DNA of 64,000 nucleotides, taken from NCBI RefSeq assembly GCF_000183745.1, contig NC_014761.1:1240001-1304000 (forward strand). Direction: 5' to 3'. Below the pieces are notes generated by a model that was given only the letters and a program-made list of their open reading frames with translations, searched no databases and was not told the origin of the DNA. Below are positions 8,700 to 17,036 of the stretch, piece by piece. This DNA comes from Oceanithermus profundus DSM 14977. GTDB taxonomy: Bacteria; Deinococcota; Deinococci; Deinococcales; Marinithermaceae. A program made the position numbers and the translations under genes. Every line of letters begins with the position of its first letter. Positions within the stretch are counted from its first letter, which is position 1.

Positions 8700-10859
8700 C
8701 TATTCTATGCGCTCGAGCCCCGCGTACTTGACCAAGAGCCGCTTGAGCCCCGCCTCGGCGAAGTGCACCGTGACCTCCTGGCGCGCCCCCTCGCCGCTGG
8801 TGGCCACCACCGTGCCCTCGCCGTAGCGCGGGTGGCGCACCTTCTCGCCGCCGCGGAAGCCCGAAGCCGACCCCTTCGCGGCGCGGTTGACCGGGGCGCT
8901 CGAGAGCGGCGCGGGTGCGGGCTCGTGGGCGTCGCCGAAGGGGCCCACGGGCTTCAGGAAGTCTTCGGGAATCTCCTCGAGGAAGCGGCTCGGCCGCACC
9001 CGCTCGCGCTGGCCCCAGGTCTCGCGCTCTTCGGAAAGCGTGAGGTAGAGGCGCTCCTGGGCGCGGGTGATGCCCACGTAGAGGAGCCGCCGCTCCTCCT
9101 CGATCTCGGCGTCCGAGCCCAGGCTGGAGCGGTGGGGCAGGAGCCCCTCCTCCACCCCCACGACGAAGACGACCGGAAACTCCAGCCCCTTGGCGTTGTG
9201 CAGCGTCATCAGCGTGACCGACTTCTCGGGCGCGGCGTTCGGCTCTTCGGCCCGGGCGGTCAGGGCGATCTCGTCGAGGAACTCGGCCACGCTGCCGCCG
9301 TGCTCCTCCTCCCACTCGGCCGCGGCGCGCAACAGCTCCTCCAGGTTCTCCAGCCGCGGCTCGCTGTCGCCCTCGCGCCGCAGCATCTCGCTGTAACCGG
9401 TCTCGGCCAGGACGAGCCGCAGGAAGGCCTCGGGCCCGGTGCCTTCGGCGGCTTCCCGGAGCGTGGTCAGCAGGTCGGTGAACTTCGCCACCGCCGCCGC
9501 CTGGCGCGCCGCCAGCAGCTCCCCGGCTCGGTGGGCGGCCTCGAGCAGGCTCACGCCCTGCGCCTGCGCCCAGGCGGCGAGCTTGCCCACCGAGGCGGCG
9601 CCCACCCCCCGGGCCGGCACGTTGATGACGCGCCGCAGCGCCACGTCGTCGGCCGGGTTGACGGCCAGGCGGGCGTAGGCGAGCACGTCCTTGACCTCGC
9701 GGCGCTCGTAGAAACCCACGCCGCCCACGATGCGGGCCGGCAGGTTGAGGCGCCGGAAGGCCTCCTCGAGCACCCGCGACTGGGCGTTGGTGCGGTAGAG
9801 CACGGCGAAGTCGTCGAGGGCGCGCTCGCCGGCCAGCCGCGCCACCTCGCGCGCCACGAAGGCGGCCTCTTCGCGGTGGTCCGGGGCGCGGTAGAGGCGC
9901 ACCGGCTCGCCGGCGGGCTTCACCGGCCTCAGCGTCTTCTCGAGGCGCTGCTGGTTTCGCTCGATCAGGGCGTTGGCCACCCGCAGGATCGCCGCGGTGG
10001 AACGGTAGTTCGCCTCCAGGCGGTAGACGACCGCTCCGCGGTAGTCGCGCTCGAAGCCGAGGATGTTCTGGATGTCGGCGTTGCGGAAGCCGTAGATCGA
10101 CTGGTCCGGATCGCCCACCACCATCAGGTTGGCCTCGTCCCCGGCGAGCAGCTTGGTCAGCCGGTACTGGGCGGGGTTGGTGTCCTGGTACTCGTCCACG
10201 TGGATGAAGCGCGCCCGCTGCCGCACGGCCTCCAGGGCCTCGGGGTGGCGTTCGAAGAGCTCGATCGTGCGCAGCAGCAGGTCGTTGAAGTCGACGGCGT
10301 TGTTCTCGGCGAGGCGCTGCTGGTAGCGCGCGTACACCTCGGCCATCTGCTGCTTGGTGAGGCCGCCCACCCAGTCGTCAGCGTGGGCCAGGAACTCGTC
10401 GACCGACCACATGCGGTTCTTGATGCGGTCGAGGACCGCGCGCACGTAGGTGGGGCGCGCCTCGAGCCCCAGCGAACCCAGCACCTCCTTGAGCAGCACC
10501 CGCTGGTCGTCGTCGTCGTAGACGACGAAACCCGGCTTCAGCCCGATGCGCTCGCCGTAGCGGCGCAGGATGCGCAGGCTGGCGGAGTGGAAGGTGCTCA
10601 CCCACAGCTCGCCGGCCGCGCGCCCCACCATCCGCGAAAGCCGCTCGCGCATCTCGCCCGCGGCCTTGTTGGTGAAGGTCACGGCCAGCACCTCGGCCGG
10701 GTAGACCTCGCGCTCGGCCAGCAGGTAGGCGACCCGGTGCACCACCGTCCGGGTCTTGCCCGAACCGGCCCCGGCGATCACCAGCGCCGGGCCCAGGAAG
10801 TGCTGCACCGCGGCTTGTTGTTGTTCGTTGAGGGAGGAGAGGAGGTCGCGCGCAGACAC
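8700..10859 (-). CDS. pcrA: ATP-dependent DNA helicase PcrA/UvrD (superfamily 1)
   Basis: 719 residues from the GTG at 10859 (MSARDLLSSLNEQQQAAV), the normal UvrD/PcrA length. Motif I is IAGAGSGKTRTVVHRV (about 29-44), Ia VLAVTFTNKAAGEMRER, II VDEYQDTNPAQYRL, III VVGDPDQSIYGFRNAD, IV EANYRSTAAILRVAN, V LMTLHNAKGLEFPVVFV and VI EERRLLYVGITRAQERLYL. It unwinds DNA 3'-5' in excision and mismatch repair and displaces RecA. The C-terminus ends in a Tudor-like KVRHPRYGEGTVV segment typical of PcrA. TAAACT lies 7 bases before the start, suggesting a leaderless mRNA. The upstream open reading to 13349 is only antisense to the next genes. Confidence 0.96.
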   Translation of the reverse strand: MSARDLLSSLNEQQQAAVQHFLGPALVIAGAGSGKTRTVVHRVAYLLAEREVYPAEVLAVTFTNKAAGEMRERLSRMVGRAAGELWVSTFHSASLRILRRYGERIGLKPGFVVYDDDDQRVLLKEVLGSLGLEARPTYVRAVLDRIKNRMWSVDEFLAHADDWVGGLTKQQMAEVYARYQQRLAENNAVDFNDLLLRTIELFERHPEALEAVRQRARFIHVDEYQDTNPAQYRLTKLLAGDEANLMVVGDPDQSIYGFRNADIQNILGFERDYRGAVVYRLEANYRSTAAILRVANALIERNQQRLEKTLRPVKPAGEPVRLYRAPDHREEAAFVAREVARLAGERALDDFAVLYRTNAQSRVLEEAFRRLNLPARIVGGVGFYERREVKDVLAYARLAVNPADDVALRRVINVPARGVGAASVGKLAAWAQAQGVSLLEAAHRAGELLAARQAAAVAKFTDLLTTLREAAEGTGPEAFLRLVLAETGYSEMLRREGDSEPRLENLEELLRAAAEWEEEHGGSVAEFLDEIALTARAEEPNAAPEKSVTLMTLHNAKGLEFPVVFVVGVEEGLLPHRSSLGSDAEIEEERRLLYVGITRAQERLYLTLSEERETWGQRERVRPSRFLEEIPEDFLKPVGPFGDAHEPAPAPLSSAPVNRAAKGSASGFRGGEKVRHPRYGEGTVVATSGEGARQEVTVHFAEAGLKRLLVKYAGLERIE

Positions 10860-10904
10860 GCCGAACAGTTTATCAGCTCGCCCGCCCCGCGGTAGGATGA
10901 GGCC
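10860..10904. promoter_or_regulatory. Divergent promoter region between pcrA and the phosphohexomutase gene
   Basis: A 45-base gap holds two opposed -10 boxes: TAAACT on the minus strand (10867-10872), 7 bases from the pcrA GTG, and TAGGAT on the plus strand (10893-10898), 6 bases from the mutase ATG. TTATCA lies 17 bases upstream of the latter as a weak -35. Both spacings suit leaderless transcripts, so initiation of the two genes may interfere. Confidence 0.5.
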
Positions 10905-12302
10905 ATGGACGAGCTCCGCTTCGGAACCGACGGCTGGCGCGACGTCATCGCCGACCGCTACACCTTCGCCAACGTCGCCCGGGTGGCCCAGGCCACCGCG
11001 GACTACGTGAAGTCGGTCGGCGGCGCGCGCGTGGTCGTCGGCCACGACACCCGCTTTCTCTCGGAACGCTTCGCCGCGCACGCGGCGGCCATCCTCGCCG
11101 CGAACGGCCTCGAGGCCCTGCTGGCCGCCCGCTACCTGCCCACGCCGGTCACCTCGTTCGCGGTGGTGCACGAAGAGGCCGCCGCCGGGGTGATGATCAC
11201 CGCGAGCCACAACCCGCCGGAGTACAACGGCTACAAGCTCAAGGGGCCCTACGGCGGTTCGGCCACCCCCGAGATCTACGAGGGCATGATCCAGCGCCTC
11301 GACGCCAACCCCCCGGCGCCTCCCAGGCCGGAGGCGGTGCAGCGCTTCGACCTGCGCGAGGCCTACTACGAACGGCTCGCCCGGCTCGTGGACTTGAGCG
11401 CCCTCAAGAACTACTCCGGCGCGCTCTACCACGACGCCATGGGCGGGGCCGGCGGCGGCTGGCTCGCCGGCTTCGTGAAACACGCGGGGCTGGCGCTCGA
11501 CCTGCGCGAGCTCCACGGCGTGCCCCATCCCCTCTTCTATGGCGTTCACCCCGAGCCCATCCCCCAGAACCTGGTCACCCTGCGCGCGGTGATGAGCGCC
11601 GAGCCGGACCCGGTCTTCGCCGCGGTCACCGACGGCGACGCCGACCGCATCGGCGCGGTGCTCGCGGGCGGGGTCTACTTCAACAGCCACCAGATCTTCG
11701 CGGTGTTGCTGCACCACCTCTACCGCAAGGGCCTGCGCGGGCGGGTGGTCAAGACCTTCTCGGTCTCGCAAGTGGTGGACCGGCTGGCCGAGAAGCTGGG
11801 GCTCGAGGTCGTGACCACGCCCGTCGGCTTCAAGTACATCACCGACGAGTTCCTGAAGGGCGACGTGCTCATCGGCGGCGAGGAGTCGGGGGGCATCGGG
11901 GTGGCCGGCCACATCCCCGAGCGCGACGGCATCCTCAACGCCCTTCTGCTGCTCGAAAGCGTGGTGACCACCGACAAGAGCCTGGGCGAACAGTTCGCCG
12001 AGATCGAAGAGCTCGTGGGGCTGAAGCACGCCTTCGACCGCCTGGACCTGAAGGTGGCGAGCCCCGAGGCGCGCGACGGCGTGATGAAGCGCCTGGGCGA
12101 GGCGCCGCCCGAGCGCGTGGGGCGGTTCAAGGTCGAACGGGTGGAAACCCTGGACGGCGTCAAGCTCCACCTCGAAGGCGGCGCCTGGCTGCTCTTCCGC
12201 CCCTCGGGCACCGAACCGCTGTTGCGCATCTACTGCGAGGCCGAGGACCCCGGCACCGTGAAGCGCATCCTCAAGGAAGCGCGCAAGCTCGTCGGGGCCT
12301 GA
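10905..12302 (+). CDS. Phosphoglucomutase / phosphomannomutase (alpha-D-phosphohexomutase)
   Basis: A 465-residue enzyme of the alpha-phosphohexomutase family, interconverting hexose 1- and 6-phosphates for glycogen, trehalose or cell-envelope sugars. The active-site phosphoserine motif is TASHNPPEYNGYK (Ser at about 101), the metal loop DGDADRIG (about 245), the sugar loop GGEESGGIG (about 325) and the phosphate-binding loop RPSGTEPLLRIY near the C-terminus. All four domains are complete. Sugar specificity (Glc versus Man) is not resolvable from motifs. It is monocistronic, divergent from pcrA, and ends at a strong palindromic terminator. Confidence 0.93.
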   Translation: MDELRFGTDGWRDVIADRYTFANVARVAQATADYVKSVGGARVVVGHDTRFLSERFAAHAAAILAANGLEALLAARYLPTPVTSFAVVHEEAAAGVMITASHNPPEYNGYKLKGPYGGSATPEIYEGMIQRLDANPPAPPRPEAVQRFDLREAYYERLARLVDLSALKNYSGALYHDAMGGAGGGWLAGFVKHAGLALDLRELHGVPHPLFYGVHPEPIPQNLVTLRAVMSAEPDPVFAAVTDGDADRIGAVLAGGVYFNSHQIFAVLLHHLYRKGLRGRVVKTFSVSQVVDRLAEKLGLEVVTTPVGFKYITDEFLKGDVLIGGEESGGIGVAGHIPERDGILNALLLLESVVTTDKSLGEQFAEIEELVGLKHAFDRLDLKVASPEARDGVMKRLGEAPPERVGRFKVERVETLDGVKLHLEGGAWLLFRPSGTEPLLRIYCEAEDPGTVKRILKEARKLVGA

Positions 12303-12313
12303 CGTTTCCCCGG

Positions 12314-12349
12314 CCGCGAAAAAGGCGGGCCGGCCCGCCTTTTTCGCGG
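12314..12349. terminator. Bidirectional intrinsic terminator
   Basis: A perfect 36-base palindrome with outer CCGCG/CGCGG, an A5/T5 tract inside the stem and a GC-rich core. It serves the mutase gene (plus) and can also stop transcripts of the convergent lipoprotein gene (minus). Confidence 0.85.
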
Positions 12350-12375
12350 GTTCGTGAAACCTTGGACGCCTACCC

Positions 12376-12411
12376 GTTCGTGATTTATTTCCCTTGTTGA
12401 ACAACACGAAC
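12376..12411. repeat. Nested inverted repeats between convergent genes
   Basis: GTTCGTG (12376-12382) is complementary to CACGAAC (12405-12411). In the loop lies the 11-base palindrome TTGTTGAACAA (12394-12404). The segment is AT-rich against its surroundings. It could be a hairpin at the 3' end of the lipoprotein mRNA or a protein site; the sequence does not decide. Confidence 0.4.
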
Positions 12412-12439
12412 TCCACGGGCCCTACCCGACCATGGGGAT

Positions 12440-13447
12440 TCAGCGGCGGTAACGGCCGCCCACGAACTCGCCCATCCCCCAGACGCGCACGTCCTCGCCG
12501 AACCAGGTGCCCGAGCCCTCGACCGGGCCCTCCCAGTAGGCCACGGGAAGGCCGGGGGGCCGGATCTCCTGCGCCAGGCGCAGCGGCTCGAGCTCCAGTC
12601 GCCAGCCCTCCCCTTCCACCCGCCAGGCCACCGCGTAGCGCAGGCCCGTGACCGGCGAGGTCCAGTAGGCGAGCGGCTCCATCCGCACCCCGTCGAGCCG
12701 GGTGGCCCGGCCCAGGGGGTCCACACGGGTGGCGTGCAGCACCTTGAGGTTGCCCTGGACGTCGCGGATGCGGTAGAGCATCAGGTCGTCGCCGTTCGAA
12801 AGGTGGACGCCGTACCAGTCCCACAGCGCGGCCACGCCGCTCATCTGCTCGCCCCACTGGTGGTCGATCCAGGCGGTGCCGCGAACCTCGCGCCCCAGGA
12901 CGGTGCCGCGCAGTTCGGCGCGGGTGTAGGAAACGTAGTACATGCGGCCGGTCTCGGCCGTGCCCGACCAGCCCGGGGGGTGGACCACGGACGGCTTGGT
13001 CGGCGTCAGGGTCACGTCCACCGAACCGGCCTGCAGGCGGAACCCCTCGGGGGTGCGCTGGAAACGCCAGCCGTCGAGGTCGAGGTAGAGCGGGTTCGCG
13101 CGCACCTCCGCGCGCAGCTCGGGGAAGTCGTGGCGCTCCTGAAAGTCGAAGCGGTCCGCGCGCAGGTCGGTGACGGCCAGGTGCTCGCTGGCGAAGGGGT
13201 ACGGGAAGACCGCCCGCGCCGGCAACCCCAGGACCCGGTAGCCTTCGGGGGCGTAGTACTTGAAGAAGGCCCAGTGGAAGGCCAGTTCCTGTTCGGGCAG
13301 GTAGGCCGAGACGTACCACCACTCGATCGGGGCCGGCTGCGGGTCCCACTGTTCGGGGCTCGGCGGCCGCGAGGGGTCCACGCCCTGCAGGCGTGGGGCG
13401 CAGGCGACGAGGCCGAGCAGGAGCAATCCGGCGAGTGCGCGCTTCAT
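12440..13447 (-). CDS. AttH/CrtC-like lipoprotein (lipocalin-type hydroxyneurosporene-synthase fold)
   Basis: 335 residues with signal peptide MKRALAGLLLLGLVAC ending in a lipobox (LVAC), so an anchored lipoprotein. The mature part shows AttH/CrtC family blocks: PIEWWYVSAYL, AFHWAFFKY near 60, YYVSYTRAELRGTV, GTAWIDHQWGEQ and WDWYGVHLSNGDDLMLYRI. The family includes carotenoid 1,2-hydratase and secreted AttH proteins; in lipoprotein form the substrate is unknown. TATGCT 6 bases before the ATG suggests a leaderless mRNA. It is convergent with the mutase gene. Confidence 0.8.
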   Translation of the reverse strand: MKRALAGLLLLGLVACAPRLQGVDPSRPPSPEQWDPQPAPIEWWYVSAYLPEQELAFHWAFFKYYAPEGYRVLGLPARAVFPYPFASEHLAVTDLRADRFDFQERHDFPELRAEVRANPLYLDLDGWRFQRTPEGFRLQAGSVDVTLTPTKPSVVHPPGWSGTAETGRMYYVSYTRAELRGTVLGREVRGTAWIDHQWGEQMSGVAALWDWYGVHLSNGDDLMLYRIRDVQGNLKVLHATRVDPLGRATRLDGVRMEPLAYWTSPVTGLRYAVAWRVEGEGWRLELEPLRLAQEIRPPGLPVAYWEGPVEGSGTWFGEDVRVWGMGEFVGGRYRR

Positions 13448-13465
13448 GCCCGCAGCATACCGAAA

Positions 13466-13493
13466 GCGAGCCCCGCCGGGCGGCGGGGCTCGC
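13466..13493 (-). terminator. Intrinsic terminator after korB
   Basis: A 12-bp GC stem (13466-13477 with 13482-13493) with a 4-base loop, followed on the minus strand by TTTCGG. It lies just after the korB stop, before the promoter of the next gene. Confidence 0.7.
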
Positions 13494-13508
13494 AGGGGCT
13501 GCGCGCGG

Positions 13509-14369
13509 CTAGCGGAAGACCTCGATCAGCTCGGTGGTGCTTTCGAAGCTGCGGCGCTCGAGCGCCTTCTTGCGCGCTTCCTCGGCCACGCCCTCGAGCG
13601 TGGGCACGCCCTCGACCTTGTAGATCACGCCCAGGGGCACCTTGTCGGTCCACTGGGTGACCTCGTGGGCCTGGTTCCAGTCGCTGGGGTCGTGGCTCTC
13701 GTCGAGGTAGACGCCGTGTTCGCGGATGACGTTGAACTCCTGGCGGCCGCGGAAGGTCACGCAGGGGCTCTTGACGTTCACCAGGGCGAAGCCCTTGTGC
13801 CGGGTGGCCTGGACGATGAGGTCGCGCAGGTGCTTGACGTTGCCCGAGAAGCCCTGGGCAATGAAGGTGGCCCCCAGCTCGAGCGCCAGCGCCAGCGGGT
13901 TGAGCGGACGCTCGGGGTTGCCCTGCGGGGTCGACTTGGTCACGTCGCCGTGGGGCGTGGTCGGCGAGACCTGGCCCTTGGTGAGGCCGTAGATGTGGTT
14001 GTCCATCACGATGTAGGTGATGTCGGGGTTGCGGCGAATCGTGTGGACGAAGTGGTTGGTGCCGATCGAGTAGCCGTCGCCGTCGCCGCCCGCGGCCCAG
14101 ACGGTCAGCTCGGGGCGGGCCAGCTTGGCGCCCGCGGCGATGGGCAGGGCGCGGCCGTGGATCGAGTTGAAGCCGTAGCTGTTGATGTAGCCGGCGATGC
14201 GGCTCGAGCAGCCGATGCCGGAGACGACCATCAGGTTCTCGGGCGGCAGCTGCAGCTCGGCGGCCGCCTGCTGCATGGCGTTGAGCACGCCGAAGTCGCC
14301 GCAGCCCGGACACCAGACGATGGGGACGGAGGTCTTGTAGTCCTTGGCGGTCAGCTTTACCGGTTCCAT
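13509..14369 (-). CDS. korB: 2-oxoacid:ferredoxin oxidoreductase beta subunit
   Basis: 286 residues. VWCPGCGDFG (Cys20, Cys23), GIGCSSR (Cys54) and a later KSPCVTF cysteine form the likely [4Fe-4S] ligands. GGDGDGYSIGTNHF (about 94-107) through DNHIYGLTKGQ is the thiamine-diphosphate/Mg site. With KorA it oxidatively decarboxylates a 2-oxoacid (2-oxoglutarate most likely, by resemblance to KorAB) to the acyl-CoA and reduces ferredoxin. The ATG begins one base after the korA stop, so the pair is co-translated. Pyruvate or branched-chain oxoacid specificity cannot be excluded. Confidence 0.93.
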   Translation of the reverse strand: MEPVKLTAKDYKTSVPIVWCPGCGDFGVLNAMQQAAAELQLPPENLMVVSGIGCSSRIAGYINSYGFNSIHGRALPIAAGAKLARPELTVWAAGGDGDGYSIGTNHFVHTIRRNPDITYIVMDNHIYGLTKGQVSPTTPHGDVTKSTPQGNPERPLNPLALALELGATFIAQGFSGNVKHLRDLIVQATRHKGFALVNVKSPCVTFRGRQEFNVIREHGVYLDESHDPSDWNQAHEVTQWTDKVPLGVIYKVEGVPTLEGVAEEARKKALERRSFESTTELIEVFR

Positions 14370-14370
14370 C

Positions 14371-16146
14371 TCAGGCCTCCTGGAGCGAGCCGAGCGCGGC
14401 CGCGTGTTCCTTGATGGTATCGAAGACTTCGCTCACCAACAGTGGGTTGGCGCCCGAACGCGCGTAGGAGTAGGTCTCCTTGGGCAGGCCGTCGTAGTAG
14501 GCGCGCAGGTAGCGGTAGAACTGTGCCCCGAAGGAGAGCTCCACCACGACGGCGCGCTTCACGCCCTTGAGGGCCTCGTCGAGGGCCTTTTCGGGGATCG
14601 GGTAGATGAGCTGGGGCACGATGGCCTTCACCTTGAGGCCCTGCTCCTGGGCGCGCTCGATGGCCTCGCGCACCGCGCCCTTGGAGGAACCCCAGGCCAG
14701 GATGGCGAGCTCGGCGTCCTCGTCGCCGTAGACGCGCACGAAACCCGACTCCTCGGCGATGAGGGGCAGCTTGCGGGCGCGCTTTTCGCTCATGACCTGG
14801 TGCAGGGTGCCGCTCGAAGTGGGGCGGCCGTCCTCGTGGTGCTCGAGGCCGCTGATGATGTGCTGCCCCCCGGGCATCCCGGGCACGGCCATGGGCGAGA
14901 CGCCGGTGTCGGTGAGCTTGTAGCGCTTGTACTCCTTGAGGTCGTTCGGCTTGGCCAGCTGACGGCTGATCACCCGCTTGCGGGCGAAGAGCACGTCGGC
15001 TTCTACGGTCTCGCTGCGCTCCCCCAGGAACTGGTCGGAAAGGATGATGACCGGGATCTGGTACTTCTCGGCCAGGTAGAAGGCCTCGACGGCGACCTGG
15101 AAGTTGTCCTCCACGTCGCTGGGCGCGAGGACGACCCGGGGCACGTCGCCGTGGGTGCCGCCGACGGCCTGGAAGAGGTCGGCCTGCTCGCTCTTGGAGG
15201 GGATGCCGGTGGAGGGCCCTACGCGCTGGACGTTGACGACGACCAGGGGGATCTCCGCCATCGCCGCGAGGCCGAAGGCCTCCTGCTTCAGCGCGATGCC
15301 GGGGCCGCTCGAGGCCGTCATGGCCTGCTTGCCGGCCCAGCTGGCGCCGATCGCGTAGGTGATGGCCGCGATCTCGTCCTCGGTCTGCACCACGGCGCCG
15401 CCGAAGTGGGGCAGCCACTTGGAGAGGAACTCGAGGATGGGGCTCGCCGGGGTGATGGGGTAGCCGGCGAAGACCTTGACGCCGGCGTGGATGGCGCCGA
15501 AGGCCACCGCGTCGTCGCCGGTCATGACCAGCTTGGGCTCGCCCGAGCCCTCAGCGTCGAGGGCGACCTGGGTCCCCTGCGGCAGGTTCTCGTTGACCCA
15601 GGCCTTGCCCAGGTCGATCGCCTGCAGGTTCACCTGCGCGGCCTCGGGCTTGCGCTTGCCGAACTTCTTCATGACCGCGTCCTTGATGGCCTCGAGCGGG
15701 AGGCGCAACAGCTCGGAGATCACCCCCAAGGCCACCATGTTCTTGGTGAGGGGAACCTTGATCTCCTCGGCGGCCATCTTCTTGAAGGGCACCGCGATGT
15801 ATTCGACCTCGAGGTCCGCGTCGATGGGAAACTCTTCGCGCGGGGTGGTGTCGGCCTCGTCGTAGAGGACCACCGCCCCCTTCCGCAGCTGGATCTCGTC
15901 GAGGAAGCGGTTGAAGTCCTTCCAGCTGAAGACGACCAGGAAGTCGACGTAGTCGCCCTGACTGTAGATGGGCCGGTCCGATATGCGAATCCGCGCCGAA
16001 GATTCTCCGCCGCGGATCTGAGGCCCGTAGGACTTGAGCATGAAGGCATGAAGACCCTTCCGGGCCGCGGCTTGGACGATGAAATCACCCGCGGTGATTA
16101 CCCCGTCCCCACCCGAACCGGCGATGGCCAGCGTTACGTCTCGCAT
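14371..16146 (-). CDS. korA: 2-oxoacid:ferredoxin oxidoreductase alpha subunit (fused gamma-alpha)
   Basis: 591 residues in two parts. The N-terminal gamma domain (about 1-190) begins MRDVTLAIAGSGGDGVITAGDFIVQAA. The pyrimidine-binding alpha domain starts near 205 with MTGDDAVAFGAIHAGVKVFAGYPITPASPILEFLS, then TSSGPGIALKQEAFGLAAM and NVQRVGPSTGIPSKSEQADL. This gamma-alpha fusion is standard for the two-subunit KorAB type. A GGAGGG site precedes the ATG. The leader contains a TTGGGGC/GCCCCAA hairpin, and an extended -10 (TGCTAGAAT, -10 at 16192-16197) lies upstream. Confidence 0.93.
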   Translation of the reverse strand: MRDVTLAIAGSGGDGVITAGDFIVQAAARKGLHAFMLKSYGPQIRGGESSARIRISDRPIYSQGDYVDFLVVFSWKDFNRFLDEIQLRKGAVVLYDEADTTPREEFPIDADLEVEYIAVPFKKMAAEEIKVPLTKNMVALGVISELLRLPLEAIKDAVMKKFGKRKPEAAQVNLQAIDLGKAWVNENLPQGTQVALDAEGSGEPKLVMTGDDAVAFGAIHAGVKVFAGYPITPASPILEFLSKWLPHFGGAVVQTEDEIAAITYAIGASWAGKQAMTASSGPGIALKQEAFGLAAMAEIPLVVVNVQRVGPSTGIPSKSEQADLFQAVGGTHGDVPRVVLAPSDVEDNFQVAVEAFYLAEKYQIPVIILSDQFLGERSETVEADVLFARKRVISRQLAKPNDLKEYKRYKLTDTGVSPMAVPGMPGGQHIISGLEHHEDGRPTSSGTLHQVMSEKRARKLPLIAEESGFVRVYGDEDAELAILAWGSSKGAVREAIERAQEQGLKVKAIVPQLIYPIPEKALDEALKGVKRAVVVELSFGAQFYRYLRAYYDGLPKETYSYARSGANPLLVSEVFDTIKEHAAALGSLQEA

Positions 16147-16277
16147 CTTACCCTCCGTAGGGTTGGGGCTCCGGCCCCAAAACCGCCGCTTATTCTAGCA
16201 CTAGTTTTGTGAGCCTACGCATGGGAAATAAGCCCCTGGCCAGGGCGGTTAGACTTTTGTGCTACCCTACGTTCGGC

Positions 16278-17036
16278 ATGACCGACACCCACGCCCACCT
16301 GGACCGCCTCGAAGCCCCCAACGAAGCCCTGGAGCGCGCCCGCGGCCTGCGCGCGGTGCTCAGCCTGGGCACCGAGCCCGCCAGCAGCGCGGCGGCGCTG
16401 GAGTTCGCCGAGGCCTGGCCCAACGTCTACGCCGGCGTGGGGCTCCACCCCACCGAGGCCGAAGCCTTCTCGGACGAGGTGACCGAACGGCTGCGCCCGC
16501 TCGCGGCGCACCCGCGCGTGCGCGCCAGCGGCGAGACGGGGATCGACTACTACTGGGACGCCGCCTCGCGCGAGGCCCAGCTGCGGGTGCTCGCCTTCCA
16601 GCTCGAGCTGGCGCTCGAACACGACCTGGTCATGGTCTTCCACGTGCGTTCCAAGGACGGCTCCGACGCCGCCGAGCGCGACCTCGAGGCCTGGCTTCGA
16701 GAGCACCGCCCGCCCCGCTTCGTGCTGCACGCCTTCGGCGGCGACCTGCGCCTCGCCGAGGCGGGGCTCGAGCTCGGGGGCTACGTCAGCTTCGCGGGTA
16801 ACCTGACCTACAAGAAGAACGCCCACCTGCGCGAGGCCGCGGCCGCGCTGCCCGCGGACCGGCTGCTCGTCGAGACCGACAGCCCCTACCTGCCGCCGGT
16901 CCCCAAACGCGGCAAGAAGAACGAACCCGCCTACGTGCGCTACACCCTCGAGGCGCTGGCCCTCGCTCGCGGCGTCGCCTTCGAGGAGATGGAGCGCATC
17001 ACCGACGAAAATGCCCGGAGGTTGTTCCGGTGGTAG
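16278..17036 (+). CDS. tatD: TatD family metal-dependent hydrolase
   Basis: 252 residues from the ATG at 16278 (MTDTHAHLDRLEAP). An in-frame ATG further upstream would add residues unlike the family. Metal ligands are THAH at the N-terminus, Glu in ASGETGIDYYW (about 93), His in VMVFHVRSKD, His in FVLHAFGG, and Asp in LVETDSPYLPP. TatD proteins are 3'-5' DNA/RNA exonucleases or deacylase-like hydrolases. It shares 7 bases with thiI, so the two form an operon, hinting at an RNA-related role here. TACCCT at 16263-16268 is a possible -10. Confidence 0.9.
   Translation: MTDTHAHLDRLEAPNEALERARGLRAVLSLGTEPASSAAALEFAEAWPNVYAGVGLHPTEAEAFSDEVTERLRPLAAHPRVRASGETGIDYYWDAASREAQLRVLAFQLELALEHDLVMVFHVRSKDGSDAAERDLEAWLREHRPPRFVLHAFGGDLRLAEAGLELGGYVSFAGNLTYKKNAHLREAAAALPADRLLVETDSPYLPPVPKRGKKNEPAYVRYTLEALALARGVAFEEMERITDENARRLFRW

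Noticed and set aside
8700-13349. Single open frame of 1549 codons covering pcrA and beyond
   Set aside because: Only the last 719 codons are PcrA. The upstream part is antisense to the hexomutase gene and has no family pattern; long open antisense frames are expected at this GC content.
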